Origin: Dermacentor variabilis
Taxonomy: Eukaryota > Arthropoda > Arachnida > Ixodida > Ixodidae
Direction: 5' to 3'
NCBI RefSeq assembly: GCF_050947875.1
Contig: NC_134570.1
Location: 204,889,250 to 204,953,249 of the forward strand
Length of the DNA: 64,000 nt
Shown here: positions 1-11,441 of the stretch, in pieces
How positions within the stretch are numbered: position 1 is the stretch's first letter
Layout: every line of letters starts with the position of its first letter
Notes under the pieces: generated by a model
What the model was told of the DNA's origin: nothing
What the model saw: only the letters and a program-made list of their open reading frames with translations
Database searches by the model: none
Translations under genes and position numbers: made by a program

Positions 1-1552
1 TTTATACTATAAATCGTTGACTATATCTATAGACTTGGTGCTCTTTGGCCAAAGATGCCCTTGCGCCATTAAAAACCCAGCAATGATGTGGTATGCAGAG
101 AAAACAAAGAAGTCCCGCCGGATGTGGACTTGTCTGTGGCACTTGTAATGATGGCTACTGCATAGGCTGCCGTGCTTCCAATTGCGATTAAGAACTCGGG
201 GCAGTATTGTTTTGCCGAAAGTGATCGGCCTAGAATACGGTCCCAGATTCAAGCACACTGGTTTTGGTACCACCCAGCTGGCATTACATGGGGGTTTGGG
301 GTCGCTAGATGTAGTTTTGCCTGGAGGCACCCATATTCACAGCCGACCACTAACGGCAATACTGCCACTTTTGTGAAGTTTCATGTAACTTGGCATCAGA
401 TGCTTCAGCGTCCGCAGGTGGCAGCATTCCACACACGTGGTCAATAACGTGCTCAGCACTGCAGGAACGCTGTCTGTCGCCCGCAGATGCCAGTCAGCTG
501 TGCCTAGCAACATGAAATCTCACGAAAGGGAGTGTATCCCCAAAAGTGATATGAAGTACTGCTCTATGCCAGTGCTGCGATGCCATCACTGACCTTTGCA
601 TGCAGCACATTTTATGCTGTAGACAGTGTGGTTCTGAATAGCCTCGAACAATGCTCACCATTGTAGGATAACAGAATTTTAACAGTAAACTGCGCTCTCT
701 TTAGCAAAAACAACATTCTTATGAAAGCAGATGCTTTTGTTTTGCTGCCAGTTTTGTTATTGCGGGATTCAACTGTATTATTGAAATGAAAAATACATTA
801 TGGGCGCTCTGTGATAGCATGCAATCCAAATGCAATGCAACAAGCAGAGGCCGTAGGCATAGTCTGTGGGTTGTGCTTGACACACTGCAAGTAGCATTCG
901 CAGTGCTTATTTATTTTATTTATTTACGTTTTGTAATGTGTTGGAAAAACTAGAGTTGTTCGTGAGCTTTCCGAGTGAAATCTTGTGCCAGGTATTCTCC
1001 ACATCTGCGCTGTAACGAGCAAATCTTTTTAGAAACAGTGGGCAAGATTTTGTGCAGTTGTCCTTAAAAGGAATCTTTAGCTCAAAGGCTCCTATCTAAA
1101 TACCTGCTAAGGGAGAAATAACTTTTCTTGGCAACCACTGCAGCAAATTTGATGTGGTTTAAACCATTGCAGAAAATTTGATGCGGTTTAAAAGAAAAAG
1201 TTGAAATCTAGTGACTGTAGGAAGCAGATTTCTTCTTTATGCTGTCAAGTGTTCTATTAAAAATTGTCAGAAACAACGAGATATAAAAAAACGGGACACG
1301 AGTGTGTAACTCTGTAACTCTACAATATAAAACATCACAATTGTGTCAAATGCACCAAATTCTTGTCCATCTAAGGTGGACAAAATTGATGTAGTATACA
1401 CCCCTCTGAAATATAGCACTAATTTGCGAGTAAGACTTTTGCAGAACCCTTGTAAGCATTGTAACAAATTAATGTAAGGTGTAAATTTGTATAACCAATT
1501 TGTCCACTTTAGATGCCCTAATGGATTCAGTTTTCAGAACTTCAATCACTTG
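1..1552. other. Unassigned flank or intron, no gene recognised
   Basis: A minus-strand reading frame at 7-330 is open for 107 codons (basic, cysteine- and histidine-containing), but I do not recognise it and no splice or start context supports it. The rest is AT-rich non-coding DNA with short T/A runs (for example around 903-927) and no repeat ends I can define. It may be 5' intron sequence of the myosin gene or upstream flank. Confidence 0.4.
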
Positions 1553-1795
1553 CCCTGGTTGCTTAGTGGCTGTATTGTTGGGCTGCTAAGCACGAGGTTA
1601 CAGGATCGAATCCCGGCCATGGCAATCGCGTTTCGATGGGGGCGAAATGCTAAAACGCCCATGTACGTAGGTTTAGGTGCACGTTAAAGAAACCCAGGTG
1701 GTCCAAATTTCCGGAGACCCCTGCTATGGTGTGCCTCAAAATCATATTCTAGTTTTGGCATGTAAAACCCCATAATCTGATCTAATCTAGAACTG
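1553..1795 (+). mobile_element. tRNA-Ser-like SINE of tick type
   Basis: The head resembles a tRNA, with an A-box-like TTAGTGGC region and a B box in GGATCGAATCCCGGC. A GCTGCTAAGC anticodon-loop-like segment suggests tRNA-Ser(GCT) ancestry. The body holds GTTTCGATGGGGGCGAAATG and CCCAGGTGGTCCAAATTTCC, and the tail ends in CCCCATAATCTGATCTAATCT. A second, interrupted copy with the same landmarks lies at 37811-38300. Assignment to a tRNA-derived SINE common in hard ticks comes from recognition, not a search. Confidence 0.8.
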
Positions 1796-1877
1796 CAACA
1801 TTTTTTCTGGTGCAGAGTTACAAATTCGCAAACATTATACTTCTATTTCTTTAGAAGTTCCCGATTTTTGGCAATAT

Positions 1878-2023
1878 TGCTACGGAACAGCCGCCACAGT
1901 GTGGCTGCACTGAGGAGAAAGAAGACGACGTGGCCCCGCTTGATATAGCGTCGCCATCTTTGCTACCGTTGGTCTACATGTAAATATATTGTAAATAGAC
2001 TTGTACATCAGCTACACATAACA
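1878..2023 (+). repeat. 5' LTR of gypsy-1
   Basis: Begins TGCTACGGAACAG and ends CACATAACA, so it follows the TG...CA rule. It matches 6968-7113 over all 146 positions with 4 substitutions, all in the last 65 bp. Confidence 0.93.
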
Positions 2024-2029
2024 TTAATT

Positions 2030-2047
2030 TGGTGGAGGTGAATGTTC
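2030..2047 (+). promoter_or_regulatory. Primer-binding site of gypsy-1
   Basis: TGGTGGAGGTG starts 6 nt after the 5' LTR. It begins with TGG, as expected for pairing with a tRNA 3' CCA end. The same 11 bases follow the 5' LTRs of gypsy-2 and gypsy-3 on the minus strand (next to 21261 and 53099). The donor tRNA was not identified. Confidence 0.7.
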
Positions 2048-2059
2048 CCCGTACCCGTA

Positions 2060-3055
2060 ATGGAGCTTCGCAGCGGTCGCAACGGCGACAGTGCAACTTC
2101 GGCTCCTGCTGGTGGCACTTCATCTACACAAGCGTCTCCGCCTGCAGCCCCGACCTACGTTGCTGTTTCCCCACCTCGGGATCCTGGTGTTTTCAACGGA
2201 ATCGGCAGTCCTGATGTTGACGACTGGCTCCGCTTATACGAACGTGTCAGCACCAGTCACAGGTGGGATCCGACTATTATGCTTGCGAACGTTCTTTTCT
2301 ACCTCGACGGAGCTCCACTTGCATGGTTCCAGACTCACGAAGAGGAGATCTCGAGCTGGGATCACTTCAAAGAGAAGCTCCGCGACCTTTTTGGCAATCC
2401 CTTCGGTCGTCAGGTCAATGCCAAGAAAGCCCTTGCCACACGTGTACAGACATCGACCGAGTCCTACGTGTCCTACATTCTCGACGTCTTGGCCCTTTGT
2501 GCCAAGGCTGACTCGACCATGTTTGAGGACGATAAGGTTAATCATGTCCTCAAAGACATTGCTGACGACGCCTTCAATTTACTGGTGTTTACGAACTTCA
2601 CCAGCATCGATACGATCCTCAAGGAGTGCCGCCGTCTTTAGCATGCTAAAAGCCGCCGCGTATCCCAGCACATCATGTGGCTTCCCAACACAGCTGCTAC
2701 GTCATCCTGTGATGACCTCTTCCAGCAGCCGTCGCGATGTGACAACTTGACCCGCATCATTCGTCGTGAGGTCGAAGCGGCACAACCGGCGGCCCCTTCA
2801 TTCAATCCGTCACCTGATCATTCTCCGGTGACAATCTCCTTGATCCAGGCCGTCATCCGTCAAAAGTTGTCCAATGTCGGCCTGCAATCCATTCTTTTCT
2901 TAGGCTTGGAACCTCTTTCTCCACGCTCGTCCTCACCACGACCTTCTTACTCCTCTTATGGACAGCGTAACCCATCCGAATGGCTAACCGTGGACGACAA
3001 GCCCATCTGTTTTAACTGCTGACGCATAGGACATGTCGCTTACCACTGCCGCAGC
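2060..3055 (+). pseudogene. gag of gypsy-1 (disrupted)
   Basis: The frame opens at ATG 2042; an ATG at 2060, followed by E-L-R-S-G, is the more likely start. It encodes a retrotransposon-type capsid region, with D-D-W-L-R-L-Y-E near residue 65 and A-W-F-Q-T-H near residue 95. A TAG at 2639 interrupts it, but the same frame resumes with a proline- and serine-rich linker. A CCHC knuckle (C-F-N-C ... G-H ... C) spans about 3008-3055, with a TGA at 3020 inside it. The product would have been the structural Gag that packages the element RNA. It is non-functional as it stands. Confidence 0.8.
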
Positions 3056-3312
3056 TGCTGGACTTCTCCGGTGCGCTATTCTCCTGGTTACCACCCTCGC
3101 CCCTCTAGTGCGTCTTTTTCCTTCGCCCCTTCTATGCCCGCTCCATCATCTAACCCTGCGACACCTTTGACACGACCCCGCTACTCTCGCTCACCTTCTC
3201 CCTCTCGTAGTCAATCTCATTTGCCCCTGTCACGCTGTGCTCCTTCTCCGACCTACTCGCCGCACCCCCGACCGGAACACTAGACAGTGCAGCTTCTGGA
3301 GGTGAAGCTGCA

Positions 3313-4110
3313 ATGACAAAATTGGCACGAAATCCTCGCTTCACTTTACCCACGAACAAGAATCTTTTGGACGTTCTCGTCGACAATGTTCCTGTGTGCG
3401 CGTTGATTGACACCGGGGTGCATGTGTCCATTATGAGTGCTGCTCTTCGCCATCAGCTCAAAAAAGTTCTGACGCCCGCCCCGGACCGAGTTGTACAAGT
3501 CGCCGACGGAGGGACTGTTGCTATTGTTGGCATGTGCTCTGCCCGCCTCACCATTGCTGAGAGACAAACCGTCGTTCTCTTCACCGTCATCGAGCATTGT
3601 CCTCACGAACTCATTCTCAGTCTGGATTTCCTTGCCAATCATTCGGCCCTCGTTGACTGTTTGGCCGGCTCACTTCGCCTTGACTTGCCTCTTCTTGCCG
3701 ACCACGTGGACCCTCCTCCAAGCCGTTTGAGCTGCATGGATTTTATTCGCCTACCGCCTCAATCTGTGACACACGTTGACTTGTTGTCCTCACCAGCTGT
3801 ACCTGACGGTAATTACGTGGTCGCACCAATTCTAACAGTTATACTTACACATGGTGTTACCGTGCCACACACTGTGCTGACAATTACTGGTAACCGCACC
3901 TGCCTTCCCCTTGTCAATTTCGCGCTAACCGCGCAAGTTCTTGAACGAAAAAACCAGTCAAAAACACAAAGGACAAGAGGAGAGGTTCACACCACGACGA
4001 CTGGCCAACTGTACCAACTGGCCCATGTACCATGTACCATGTACCAACTGGCCCAGATTTCAACCCTTCGCGCAAGTTCTGCCTCAGGGGATTTCATTGG
4101 CTATAATTAG
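3313..4110 (+). pseudogene. Aspartic protease region of gypsy-1 pol
   Basis: The open frame carries the retropepsin signature A-L-I-D-T-G near residue 34 and a downstream hydrophobic L-I-L-S-L-D-F-L block that matches the family's second conserved segment. In this family the DTG aspartate acts in a homodimeric active site that cleaves the polyprotein. The last ~55 residues of the frame are not pol: they come from a 139-bp inserted segment (3942-4080) flanked by a 12-bp direct repeat, after which the pol frame continues. The frame closes with a stop before the RT domain. Confidence 0.8.
3942..4080 (+). repeat. 139-bp insertion inside gypsy-1 pol with 12-bp direct repeats
   Basis: CGCGCAAGTTCT occurs at 3930-3941 and again at 4069-4080. 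Removing one copy plus the segment between them rejoins the pol linker in frame. The insert contains a purine-rich GGACAAGAGGAGAGG stretch and short tandem CCATGTA repeats (about 4024-4045). The length of the flanking repeat suggests a target duplication, but slippage is possible. Confidence 0.6.
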
Positions 4111-4218
4111 CACTTTGCAGGACGGCGAGATCGAACCATTCACAGTGGAAGATCATCACAGCTCAGCCCATACCGTGACGTCATCGAACGGTACTGACGT
4201 CGACATTGAGAAGATGGG

Positions 4219-5940
4219 TTCCTCTAACCTTACACCTGTTCAAGCTGAAGGTCTTTGCCGCGTTCTTGAAGGCTATCGTGACATTTTTGCTTTAACAGTT
4301 GACCCTTAGGTCAAACGTCTGTCGTGACCCATCGCATAAACACTGGCGATGCGAACCCTATTCACCGACGTCCATATCGTGCTTCTGCGTCCGAACGAGC
4401 TGTTATCTAACAGGAAGTCAAAAAGATGCTTGCAAAGGACATTATCAAGCCTTCTTGTAGTCCCTGGGCTTCTCCCGCCGTACTTGTCAAAAAGAAGGAT
4501 GGCACGTGGCATTTTTGTGTAGATTATTGCCACCTGAACAAAATCACAAAAAAGGACGTGTACCCTCTGCCACGTATTGATGACGCTCTAGACTGCCTGT
4601 ACGGTGCCACCTATTTTTCTTCTATCGACTTACGGTCCGGCTCCTGGCAGATATCCGTCGACGACATGGACTGAGAGCAGACTGCATTTATTACCCCTGA
4701 TGGCCTTTATCAGTTCAAGGTGATGCCTTTCGGTCTCTGTAACGCGCCCGCCACCTTCGAACGAATGATGGACTCTTTGCTTCAGGGGTTCAAGTGGTCC
4801 ACCTGTTTGTGCTATCTGGACGATGTCATCGTTTATTATTCGCCCACATTTGACACGCATCTAGACCGTCTTTCAGCGATTCTTGACGTGTTCCGCCGCG
4901 CCGGTCTCCAGTTGAACTCGTCAAAATGTCACTTCGCTTGCCGCCAAATCACCGTCCTTGGGCACCTCGTGAACGCCAGAGGCGTGCGACCTGATCCGGA
5001 CAAAATTCACGCCGTTACAAACTTTCCTGTTCCGAAGTCTGCCAAGGACGTTCGTAGTTTTGTAGGGCTGTGCTCTTATTTCCGACGCTTTGTGAAGGAT
5101 TTTGTGACCGTCGCACGTCCCCTTACCGACCTCTTGAAGAAAGACGCCCTATTTTCTTGGGGACCTAACCATGCCGCATCTTTCTCGCAGCTCACTACTC
5201 TCCTTACCACGCCTCCAATTCTGGTCCATTTTGACCCGTCTGCCTCAACGGAAGTTCGAACTGATGCCAGTGGTCATGGCATAGGAGCAGCGTTAGCACA
5301 ACGCCAGCGTGGACAGGATCGCGTTATAGCCTATGCCAGCTGACTTCTATCACCCGCCGAGCGCTTTTATCCAATCACAGAGCGCGAGTGCCTCGCTCTT
5401 GTGTGGGCTGTTGCCAAGTTTCGTTCATACTTGTATGGACGCCCCTTCTGTGTCATCACTGATGACCACGTACTCTGCTGGCTATCCTCGCTCAAGGACC
5501 CCACGGGACGACTCGCTTGCTGGGCGTTACGCCTGCAAGAATATACCTTCTCCGTGGTATATAAGACGGTATGCTTGCACCAGGATGCCGATTGTTTGTC
5601 CCACTACCCCGTCGACGACCCGGCTGATGCGGACACCATCGCTTGCGTTTTCTCTGTGTCCCAGTTGCTTGAAATCGGCAACGAGCAACGCCACGATCTT
5701 TCATCACGAGCCCTCATCGACCATCTGGAGTCAACGCCTGGCGACGTCTCTCTCCGGATGTTTCTCCTTAAGGAGGGGACACTATACCGCCGCAATCTCG
5801 ATCCACACGGCCTTGACCTTCTGCTCGTAATTCCACCACACCTGCGTTCGACTGTCCTCCAACAACTTCACGATGCTCCCGTGGCTGGACACTTGGGCGT
5901 CTCGTGCACATACGACCGTGTACACCGTCGATTCTTTTAG
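4219..5940 (+). pseudogene. Reverse transcriptase and RNase H of gypsy-1 (stops present)
   Basis: RT motifs run in order: S-P-W-A-S-P-A-V-L-V-K-K-K-D-G near 4460, the polymerase aspartate in S-S-I-D-L-R, M-P-F-G-L-C-N-A-P-A, and the catalytic box Y-L-D-D near 4812. RNase H begins with R-T-D-A-S-G-H-G near 5260 and continues with R-E-C-L-A-L-V-W-A-V-A-K near 5390. Stops interrupt the frame upstream of RT (near 4307), at 4672 and at 5341. The catalytic residues survive although the frame does not. The family copies element RNA into DNA inside cytoplasmic particles. Confidence 0.88.
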
Positions 5941-5943
5941 CCA

Positions 5944-6929
5944 GGTCTCACCTGCTCCATGCGGCGCTACGTTGCTGCTTGTGAGCCCTGTCAGCGCTGG
6001 AAGAAACCCTCCACACTTCCAGCTGGATGTCTCCAGCCGATCAACATCCCACTGGAACCCTTTTTCCGTGTTGGTCTAGACCTTCTTGGATCATTTCCTC
6101 TCTCGGGCTCCGGAAATAAATGGGTCGCCATCGCTACTGATTATGCTATGCGGTACGCAATCACCAGAGCCCTCCCGACAAGTTGTGCTACTGACGTTGC
6201 TGACTTTCTCCTCTATGACATCATTTTACTGCACGGTGCTCCGCGCCAATTACTCACTGACCGTGGCCGCAGCTTTCTGTCGGCAGTCGTCGAGGACATC
6301 CTCCGCTCCTGCTTGATTAAGCACAAGTTCAGCATGTCCTACCACCAGCCTCACGGAGCAACAGCCTCACGGAGCGCCTCAACCGGACCATCACCGACAT
6401 GCTATCCAAGTACGTTGCGACCAACCACCACGACTGGGATCTTCACTTACTATATGTGACGTTCGCGTATAATTCATCGCGTCACGACACCGCCGGCTAT
6501 TCACCATTCTATCTCCTTTATGGCCGAGAGCCCGCATTGCCCTTAGACACTTTGTTGCCCTCGGCCACACGTTCAGCCACTGAATACGCCCACGACGCGA
6601 TAGCACACGCCGACCACGCGCGCCAGCTCGCCCGCACCCGTCTCGAGGCCTTGCAGGAGCATCAGAGACGCCTCTATGATTGCCACCATCGCGACGTACA
6701 CTTTACTCCGGGTTCTCTAGTGCTTCTCTGGTCACCCATTCGACGTGTGGGCCTTTCCGAAAAGCTGCTGTTGCGCTACACTGGCCCATACCGTGTGGTG
6801 CGACAAGTGACCGATGTCACGTATGAAGTCATCCCCGCCAACCTCTCAGCGTCATCGTTGGCTGCAAGTGACATCGTTCACGTGGCGACACTAAAGCCAT
6901 ACCAGACACCTTTCACCGTGGATGTGTAG
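5944..6929 (+). pseudogene. Integrase of gypsy-1 (frameshifted)
   Basis: A zinc-binding HHCC-type segment spans the end of the previous frame and the start of this one (H-L-G-V ... C-E-P-C-Q-R). The DDE core follows: G-L-D-L-L-G-S-F-P, T-D-R-G-R-S-F and a third block altered by a frame change around 6350-6400. The C-terminal frame (6399-6929) holds F-A-Y-N-S-S-R-H, F-L-L-Y-G-R-E-P and the GPY/F-type module R-Y-T-G-P-Y-R-V near 6775. It ends 38 bp before the 3' LTR. Integrase would join the cDNA to host DNA; this copy is broken. Confidence 0.85.
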
Positions 6930-6967
6930 ATTAAGCACCGGGACGGTGCTTCTACAGCTGGAGGGAA

Positions 6968-7113
6968 TGCTACGGAACAGCCGCCACAGTGTGGCTGCAC
7001 TGAGGAGAAAGAAGACGACGTGGCCCCGCTTGATATAGCGTCGCCATCTTTGCCACCGTTGGTCTACGTGGAAATATATTGTAAATAGACTTGTACATCA
7101 GCTACACGTAACA
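6968..7113 (+). repeat. 3' LTR of gypsy-1
   Basis: TG...CA ends, 146 bp, preceded by a short purine tract (GGAGGGAA) that could be the polypurine tract, and followed by the ATAT duplication. Confidence 0.93.
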
Positions 7114-7518
7114 ATATAAAAAGAAATGTTAGCCCTTAAGTCAGTATTATGCTTCCTACAGGCGCTAGAATTTGACATTCTCTATCAAATGCAACAAAGT
7201 TTATTTAAACTTGCGCGGTGGTCGTTTCATTGAAGCATTTCTGTGCCTTATATGTATTTGAATAGGACTATCGGAGTTGGCCTTGAGCTAAAGCTTTCTC
7301 TTAAGGGGAATGGCAACTGTCCAGAATGTGTTAGGGGGGCTGGAATTATGATGGGTGAATTTAGTGTGTTGCTTCTAGGAGTCCCTCCTGAATAAAGAGT
7401 CTGAAGGACTTTGGAAGGCGTTCATTTAATCAGTTCAACTACAGCTTCTATGTCTTGGATTCATCACAACATCGACCCGTTTTCTTGTTTCTCCCTTGCC
7501 CTATGTTGCTGCACTCAG

Positions 7519-7663
7519 CCCGATGACCAGAAGAAGGCGCGCATCATGTGGGAGCTGGTCCAGGGTTCCCTGCAGACGCTGGGGATACGGGACACCGAGA
7601 GTCGTGTCTTGTGGACGGTACTGGCTGCCATCGTTCATCTCGGCCATGCTGGAGCGCTGCGCA
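7519..7663 (+). CDS. MYO18A: Myosin XVIII motor-domain exon A (first in window)
   Basis: The 145-bp exon follows a pyrimidine-rich CCTATGTTGCTGCACTCAG acceptor and ends before GTGAGT, leaving one base of a split codon. It encodes the segment P-D-D-Q-K-K ... V-L-W-T-V-L-A-A-I-V-H-L-G-H-A-G. Motor domains have a helix here ending in the conserved A-x-I-x-H-L-G block, in the region between the nucleotide-binding loops and switch II. The closest family match is myosin XVIII, an actin-binding, largely ATPase-inactive class. The P-loop and switch I exons should lie further 5' and are not in this stretch. Confidence 0.88.
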
Positions 7664-7851
7664 GTGAGTCCGGACTCTTTCGGGCTTTGAAAGGTCTGCA
7701 GTGTGATGGCACAGACGTAATTGTCATGGCAAGCACAAACAATATAGATTCAGTCCAGCATCATTATAATAAAGTCACATCCAACACGACGATAACTACG
7801 TTTTATTATATTTGATATTTGTTGTAGTATATATATATATATATACATACA
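7664..7851. other. Intron start with (TA)n microsatellite
   Basis: This is the beginning of the 3.6-kb intron A-B. It contains a (TA)n run at 7828-7845, which directly precedes the TIR element at 7852. Confidence 0.7.
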
Positions 7852-9369
7852 CAGTGAACTCTCATTAAGACGAACTCTGTTAAGCTGAACTCTCGCATAT
7901 AACGAACAGCATGGAAACGTTTGTTTAGTTTTCCATAGACTCGATGCAAAAAGAAAATCCACTTAAAACGAACCGCCTCAGGTGTGCTCTTCAGTGAAGA
8001 CAAACATTCGAAGTGACCGCCACCGCTACACATCCCGGAGTCTAGGGTGCCTCGTGCGCCACGCCCGTGGGCGATGCATCAAGGCACCCTACTGGAGGCC
8101 TGCAGCGCACATCGCCCGTGGACAGAGGTGAAAACAGGAGGAGGAAACAAAAAAGCGAGTGACCTTTCACTTCGTGAATGCAGGTGCTGTAGCGCATGCG
8201 AAGCTATCGGCCCTCAGTGCACCTAGACTGTCTGCATCGCAGGCGGAGCTCGTGTGGCCGCTCCATATGTAGCTGCCGCCAGATTGGAACGCCCCCTTGT
8301 AAACATTTGCTTACTAACTAAATGAACAAGCATGGTGTCAGCGTGCACAGGTAAACATGAACACATCACACTTGATGATTGCGGACGCTCGCTGTCAAAT
8401 TGCTGGCGTGAGGAATCGCGGCAGGAGCAGTAAGCGAAGGTACCTTGTTGCCGTCTATGGCTTCAACGCAAACTGAGCAGTGAGAACACAGCATGCGCAA
8501 AACTACGAGCTGTCGGCCCACCTAGACTGTGCCCCCAAAGCAGATCGCTTTCAAGATAAAGCCCGCATGACCGCATGTGGCTGAAGTACAACGCCCCCCC
8601 CCTCCCTCTCCTTCCCAGTGCCATGCGCACGATGGAGGAGGGTGCGCTTTCTCCCCCCTTTCCTCCTTTGTGCACACGATATTGAGCCGCTATCGTCGGC
8701 TCACGATTGCACGCTTTCACTCCACACACAGCGTACGGTGCGCGAGGATGATGTTATCACGAGACGGACCCCGTCCGTCCATGTCGCAAACGGAACCTGT
8801 AGCAACTGTCAGAGGAGGTCAACCCAGCGTGCCTTCGCCTACCTTCCTCCTCTGTGATGCTTCACCTTGTTTCTCCTTCCCCACTTTGCTCAACGTTGCC
8901 TAGACTTTCCTCTAGGTTGTGTTGCTTTGCTGCATGCTCAGCGTGCTCCTTCTTAGATTCGCTAGCTCGGAGCCTGCACCAAAGACCTGTGAGGTGGAAG
9001 ATGCCTGCTTTAACTCCCTAATGAACTTTTTCCCGCAGCACGAAGGCACAGCAGGATTTCTAAGTTCATTAGATGAGGTGACATCATTTGTGGCTGCTCA
9101 CTGATTTGCACAGAAGTGCCAAACATCCGTCACGGACTGGATGAAACCAAGCAAGAGTACCATTTGAAAAGTTTTCTACGAAGTTCAGCTGAGTAAATGC
9201 TTTCTATGTCATTTTCCCTCATTTTAAGTCTACCTCATTTACCATTTTGAAGTAAGATATTTAGATATACCTGGTCATGTTGCCAATTATTCTTCTGATA
9301 AGACAAACTTCTTATCAGACAAACAAATTTTCATGGTCCCTTCTAGTTCGTCTTAAAGGGAGTCTGCTG
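7852..9369 (+). mobile_element. Tigger/pogo-like DNA transposon, decayed
   Basis: The left end CAGTGAACTCTCATTAAGACG and the reverse complement of the right end (CAGCAGACTCCCTTTAAGACG) form imperfect terminal inverted repeats. The right end is followed by TA; the left is preceded by AC-A, a possible decayed TA. Inside, + strand frames at about 8919-9165 end with a Q-T-S-V-T-D-W-M-K-P segment reminiscent of the C-terminal I-T-D-F-F tail of Tigger-type transposases. No intact transposase remains. Confidence 0.65.
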
Positions 9370-9611
9370 TATGTGGTGTGTGCTGATCTCGGCGAGAAAT
9401 ATTTTAGATTTACTTTGTTACAGTGCAGTTCACTTGTAACAATACTAAGATTAACAAGAAGTCCGATCGTTATAACAGCTCATCACTATATCTCGACTGC
9501 CTTAAAAAAGCGGCTGAACATACCTTTGTAGCTCTGAAACCAAATTTGCACTTGCGATAAAAAATCGACGTTGTAGAAAGCAGGCTGTAAGAAATAAGAT
9601 GTTTACTTATA

Positions 9612-10213
9612 CAGTAAAACCTCTTAAAAGTAAAGTAAAACGGTAAAGTAAAGTAAAGTAAAAAAAGTAAAACCCGCTTAAACAGTAGTTTCGTTTTGAA
9701 AGTATTAAAGTCAAATCCCCGACTCAGCGGCCATTGAACATAATGTATTTTGCATCCGCATCAACCGCACCACCTTATTGCGTATGTATCAGTTAAGATG
9801 TAGCGTTTCCACTTTTCGTCGTGCAAACACGGCGGTGTGTCGTCTCCATCGGGTGGCGTGGCAAAACAAGACCCAGAAATCAGAACAACAGCCTCCAAGC
9901 GCCCTGTGCGTTTATACATGAAGCCACATCAACATCAACATCATTTTAGCGCCATGCTAGGGAGCATTGTGGGGTGGTGGTGTTGTGCAAGCAAGGACTA
10001 GCATCATGCTGAAGCTCGAATGAAAAAGACGCCGGGTGCTTAGCATAGAAGAAAAATTAGACATTGTTCGTGCTATCGAACGTGACACGGAGAAGTTGGC
10101 GCTGACATGGGACAGGGATCTACAGTTGACTATGATGTGTGGCATTTGGCATGCGAAGAAGTCGCTCAGCAGCGCTGCTGCGACCGCGAAGAGATGTCAG
10201 CTACGAGGTTAGA
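9612..10213 (+). mobile_element. Tigger/pogo-like element with transposase N-terminus
   Basis: The left end CAGTAAAACCTCTTAAAAG follows a TA. Internal sequence near 9713-9745 matches, inverted, the interior of the TIR element at 25522-25857 (shared CGGCCATTGAACATAATG), so both belong to one family. The right end was not located, so the end given here is minimal. Confidence 0.6.
10024..10212 (+). pseudogene. CENP-B/pogo-type helix-turn-helix remnant
   Basis: A 62-codon open segment reads K-R-R-R-V-L-S-I-E-E-K-L-D-I-V-R-A-I-E-R, then a W-D segment and C-G-I-W-H-A-K-K. This is the pattern of the N-terminal DNA-binding HTH of Tigger/pogo transposases and CENP-B, where it recognises the terminal repeats. 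A stop codon precedes the lysine (10021) and TAG closes it (10210). No catalytic DDE domain follows, so it is a relic. A short host CENP-B-like exon is a weaker alternative, because the flank carries a Tigger-type end. Confidence 0.72.
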
Positions 10214-11296
10214 CTTTTCGCCATCGTTGCCTCTGTTTTGCCGAAGTGTCGCCTTATATAGTGTCGCTCATATAAAACAGGAACACTTTCTCTTCTGCCA
10301 CCACCTATAGTCACTCATGCGACCTCTGCCATGTGCCTGAGTATGTACGCATTCAGATATCGCATTGCTATCCTGTGACAATCTGACAATACAGCCGGAA
10401 TTTGCCGATGACATCATGATGCATTGGACTCATAACCTCTTGCACTGTTTCATGTCAAACTCTGGAAGTAGTTGGGACATGGAACTTTCCGTTTTTTAAT
10501 TTGACACTCAAGCTGCCATGTCCACGGGTAAATGTGTTGCATGTCTTCATGCAAGACTTCGTGTCCTTTTTTGTTTGCTTTCTCTCATATTTTACTGTAA
10601 TTTATGTTGATGAAAAGTTGCAAAAAGATGCAATGTTTACCTCGTGTCTACTTTTAAATTTATTGAGGTCCTTGTCTGCTAATAAATAAGCGACTCAATG
10701 TTCTTCAAAAAATTATGGTATGGGCAGCCAGTGTTAGAATGCATTTCATTTTTATGCCCTTTATGGCTTAACCAGACAACAACCAGCTCTGATGTTCCGT
10801 AAGTGTAATTTGACAGTGTAGGTTAAATGAGTTCCAGATAGATTTCTTTGAATTATACAGCCACAGTAGCAGCATAGTGTGTACCACGAGAACAGGCAAG
10901 TGGCAATGTTTTTTTTTTTGCTCTTACTCCTTGTGGCATGCCATGCGCTGCCAAACAAGGAGACCAATGAAAAGCAGACAGTTAATTCATCCCTCTCTTG
11001 ACTCCATCAGGAATCATTGCTGATGATAGCCATGGTGGTCACAGTAGAATGTGAAGCTAGCAAGTGACTGCTGAATTGGGGCAGATGCCAACTTGTGTGG
11101 CCATGCCAACGTTGGTACACCTCGATGCTAGTGGCTTTTTGTGTGTGCTTTTTTTTTGCTAGTATGATCATACTGTTACATGTTCGAGAAGTGTGCTTAC
11201 TTCATTGACAACAGTCTCACCTCTGCAGAGGGCAGACTTGGCATCAAGGGCTGCCGAGCACAGTGTGCATTGCCACATCAGGTTCTTTCTGTGCAG
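10214..11296. other. Intron A-B, right part: nothing recognised
   Basis: AT-rich intronic DNA with no ORF, repeat end or RNA gene that I can support. The pyrimidine-rich GGTTCTTTCTGTGCAG acceptor closes it. Confidence 0.6.
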
Positions 11297-11441
11297 GTGC
11301 GAATGGGCGGGTGCAGTTTGCACGAGCAGCAAGTGCTCAGCGAGCATCCCTTCTGCTCGGCACATCAGTCGAGGACCTCTCCAAGGCAGCCCTCGACTCA
11401 CCACTGCTGACGGCTGCAGGCAACAGCAGAGGGCCTGCACG
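11297..11441 (+). CDS. MYO18A: Myosin XVIII motor-domain exon B
   Basis: This 145-bp exon completes the codon split in exon A (A + GT = Ser) and ends with two bases (CG) before GTAGGC. It encodes Q-F-A-R-A-A-S-A-Q-R-A-S-L-L-L-G followed by V-E-D-L-S-K-A-A-L. These match the class-XVIII motor segment where the Q/W-A-Q-x-A-x-x-L-L-G helix precedes the surface loop region. A small Ala/Gly/Ser-rich stretch at the end (T-A-A-G-N-S-R-G-P-A) is the expected poorly conserved loop. No stop or frame change is seen, and the phase agrees with both neighbours. Confidence 0.88.

Larger units (their letters stand above)
1878..7113 (+). mobile_element. Ty3/gypsy LTR retrotransposon (gypsy-1), degenerate
   Basis: A 5236-bp element with two 146-bp LTRs that differ at 4 positions, flanked by the 4-bp duplication ATAT (1874-1877 and 7114-7117). 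The order is LTR, primer-binding site, gag, protease, RT, RNase H, integrase, LTR, which is the Ty3/gypsy order. The coding region has in-frame stops after gag codon 199, in the zinc knuckle, before and inside RT, before the RNase H block and before integrase, plus a frame change near 6360. The element cannot encode an intact polyprotein. LTR similarity of about 97% implies a moderately recent insertion. Confidence 0.93.

Noticed and set aside
7..330. 107-codon minus-strand frame as a gene
   Set aside because: No recognised domain, start or splice context; it may be chance or a relic.
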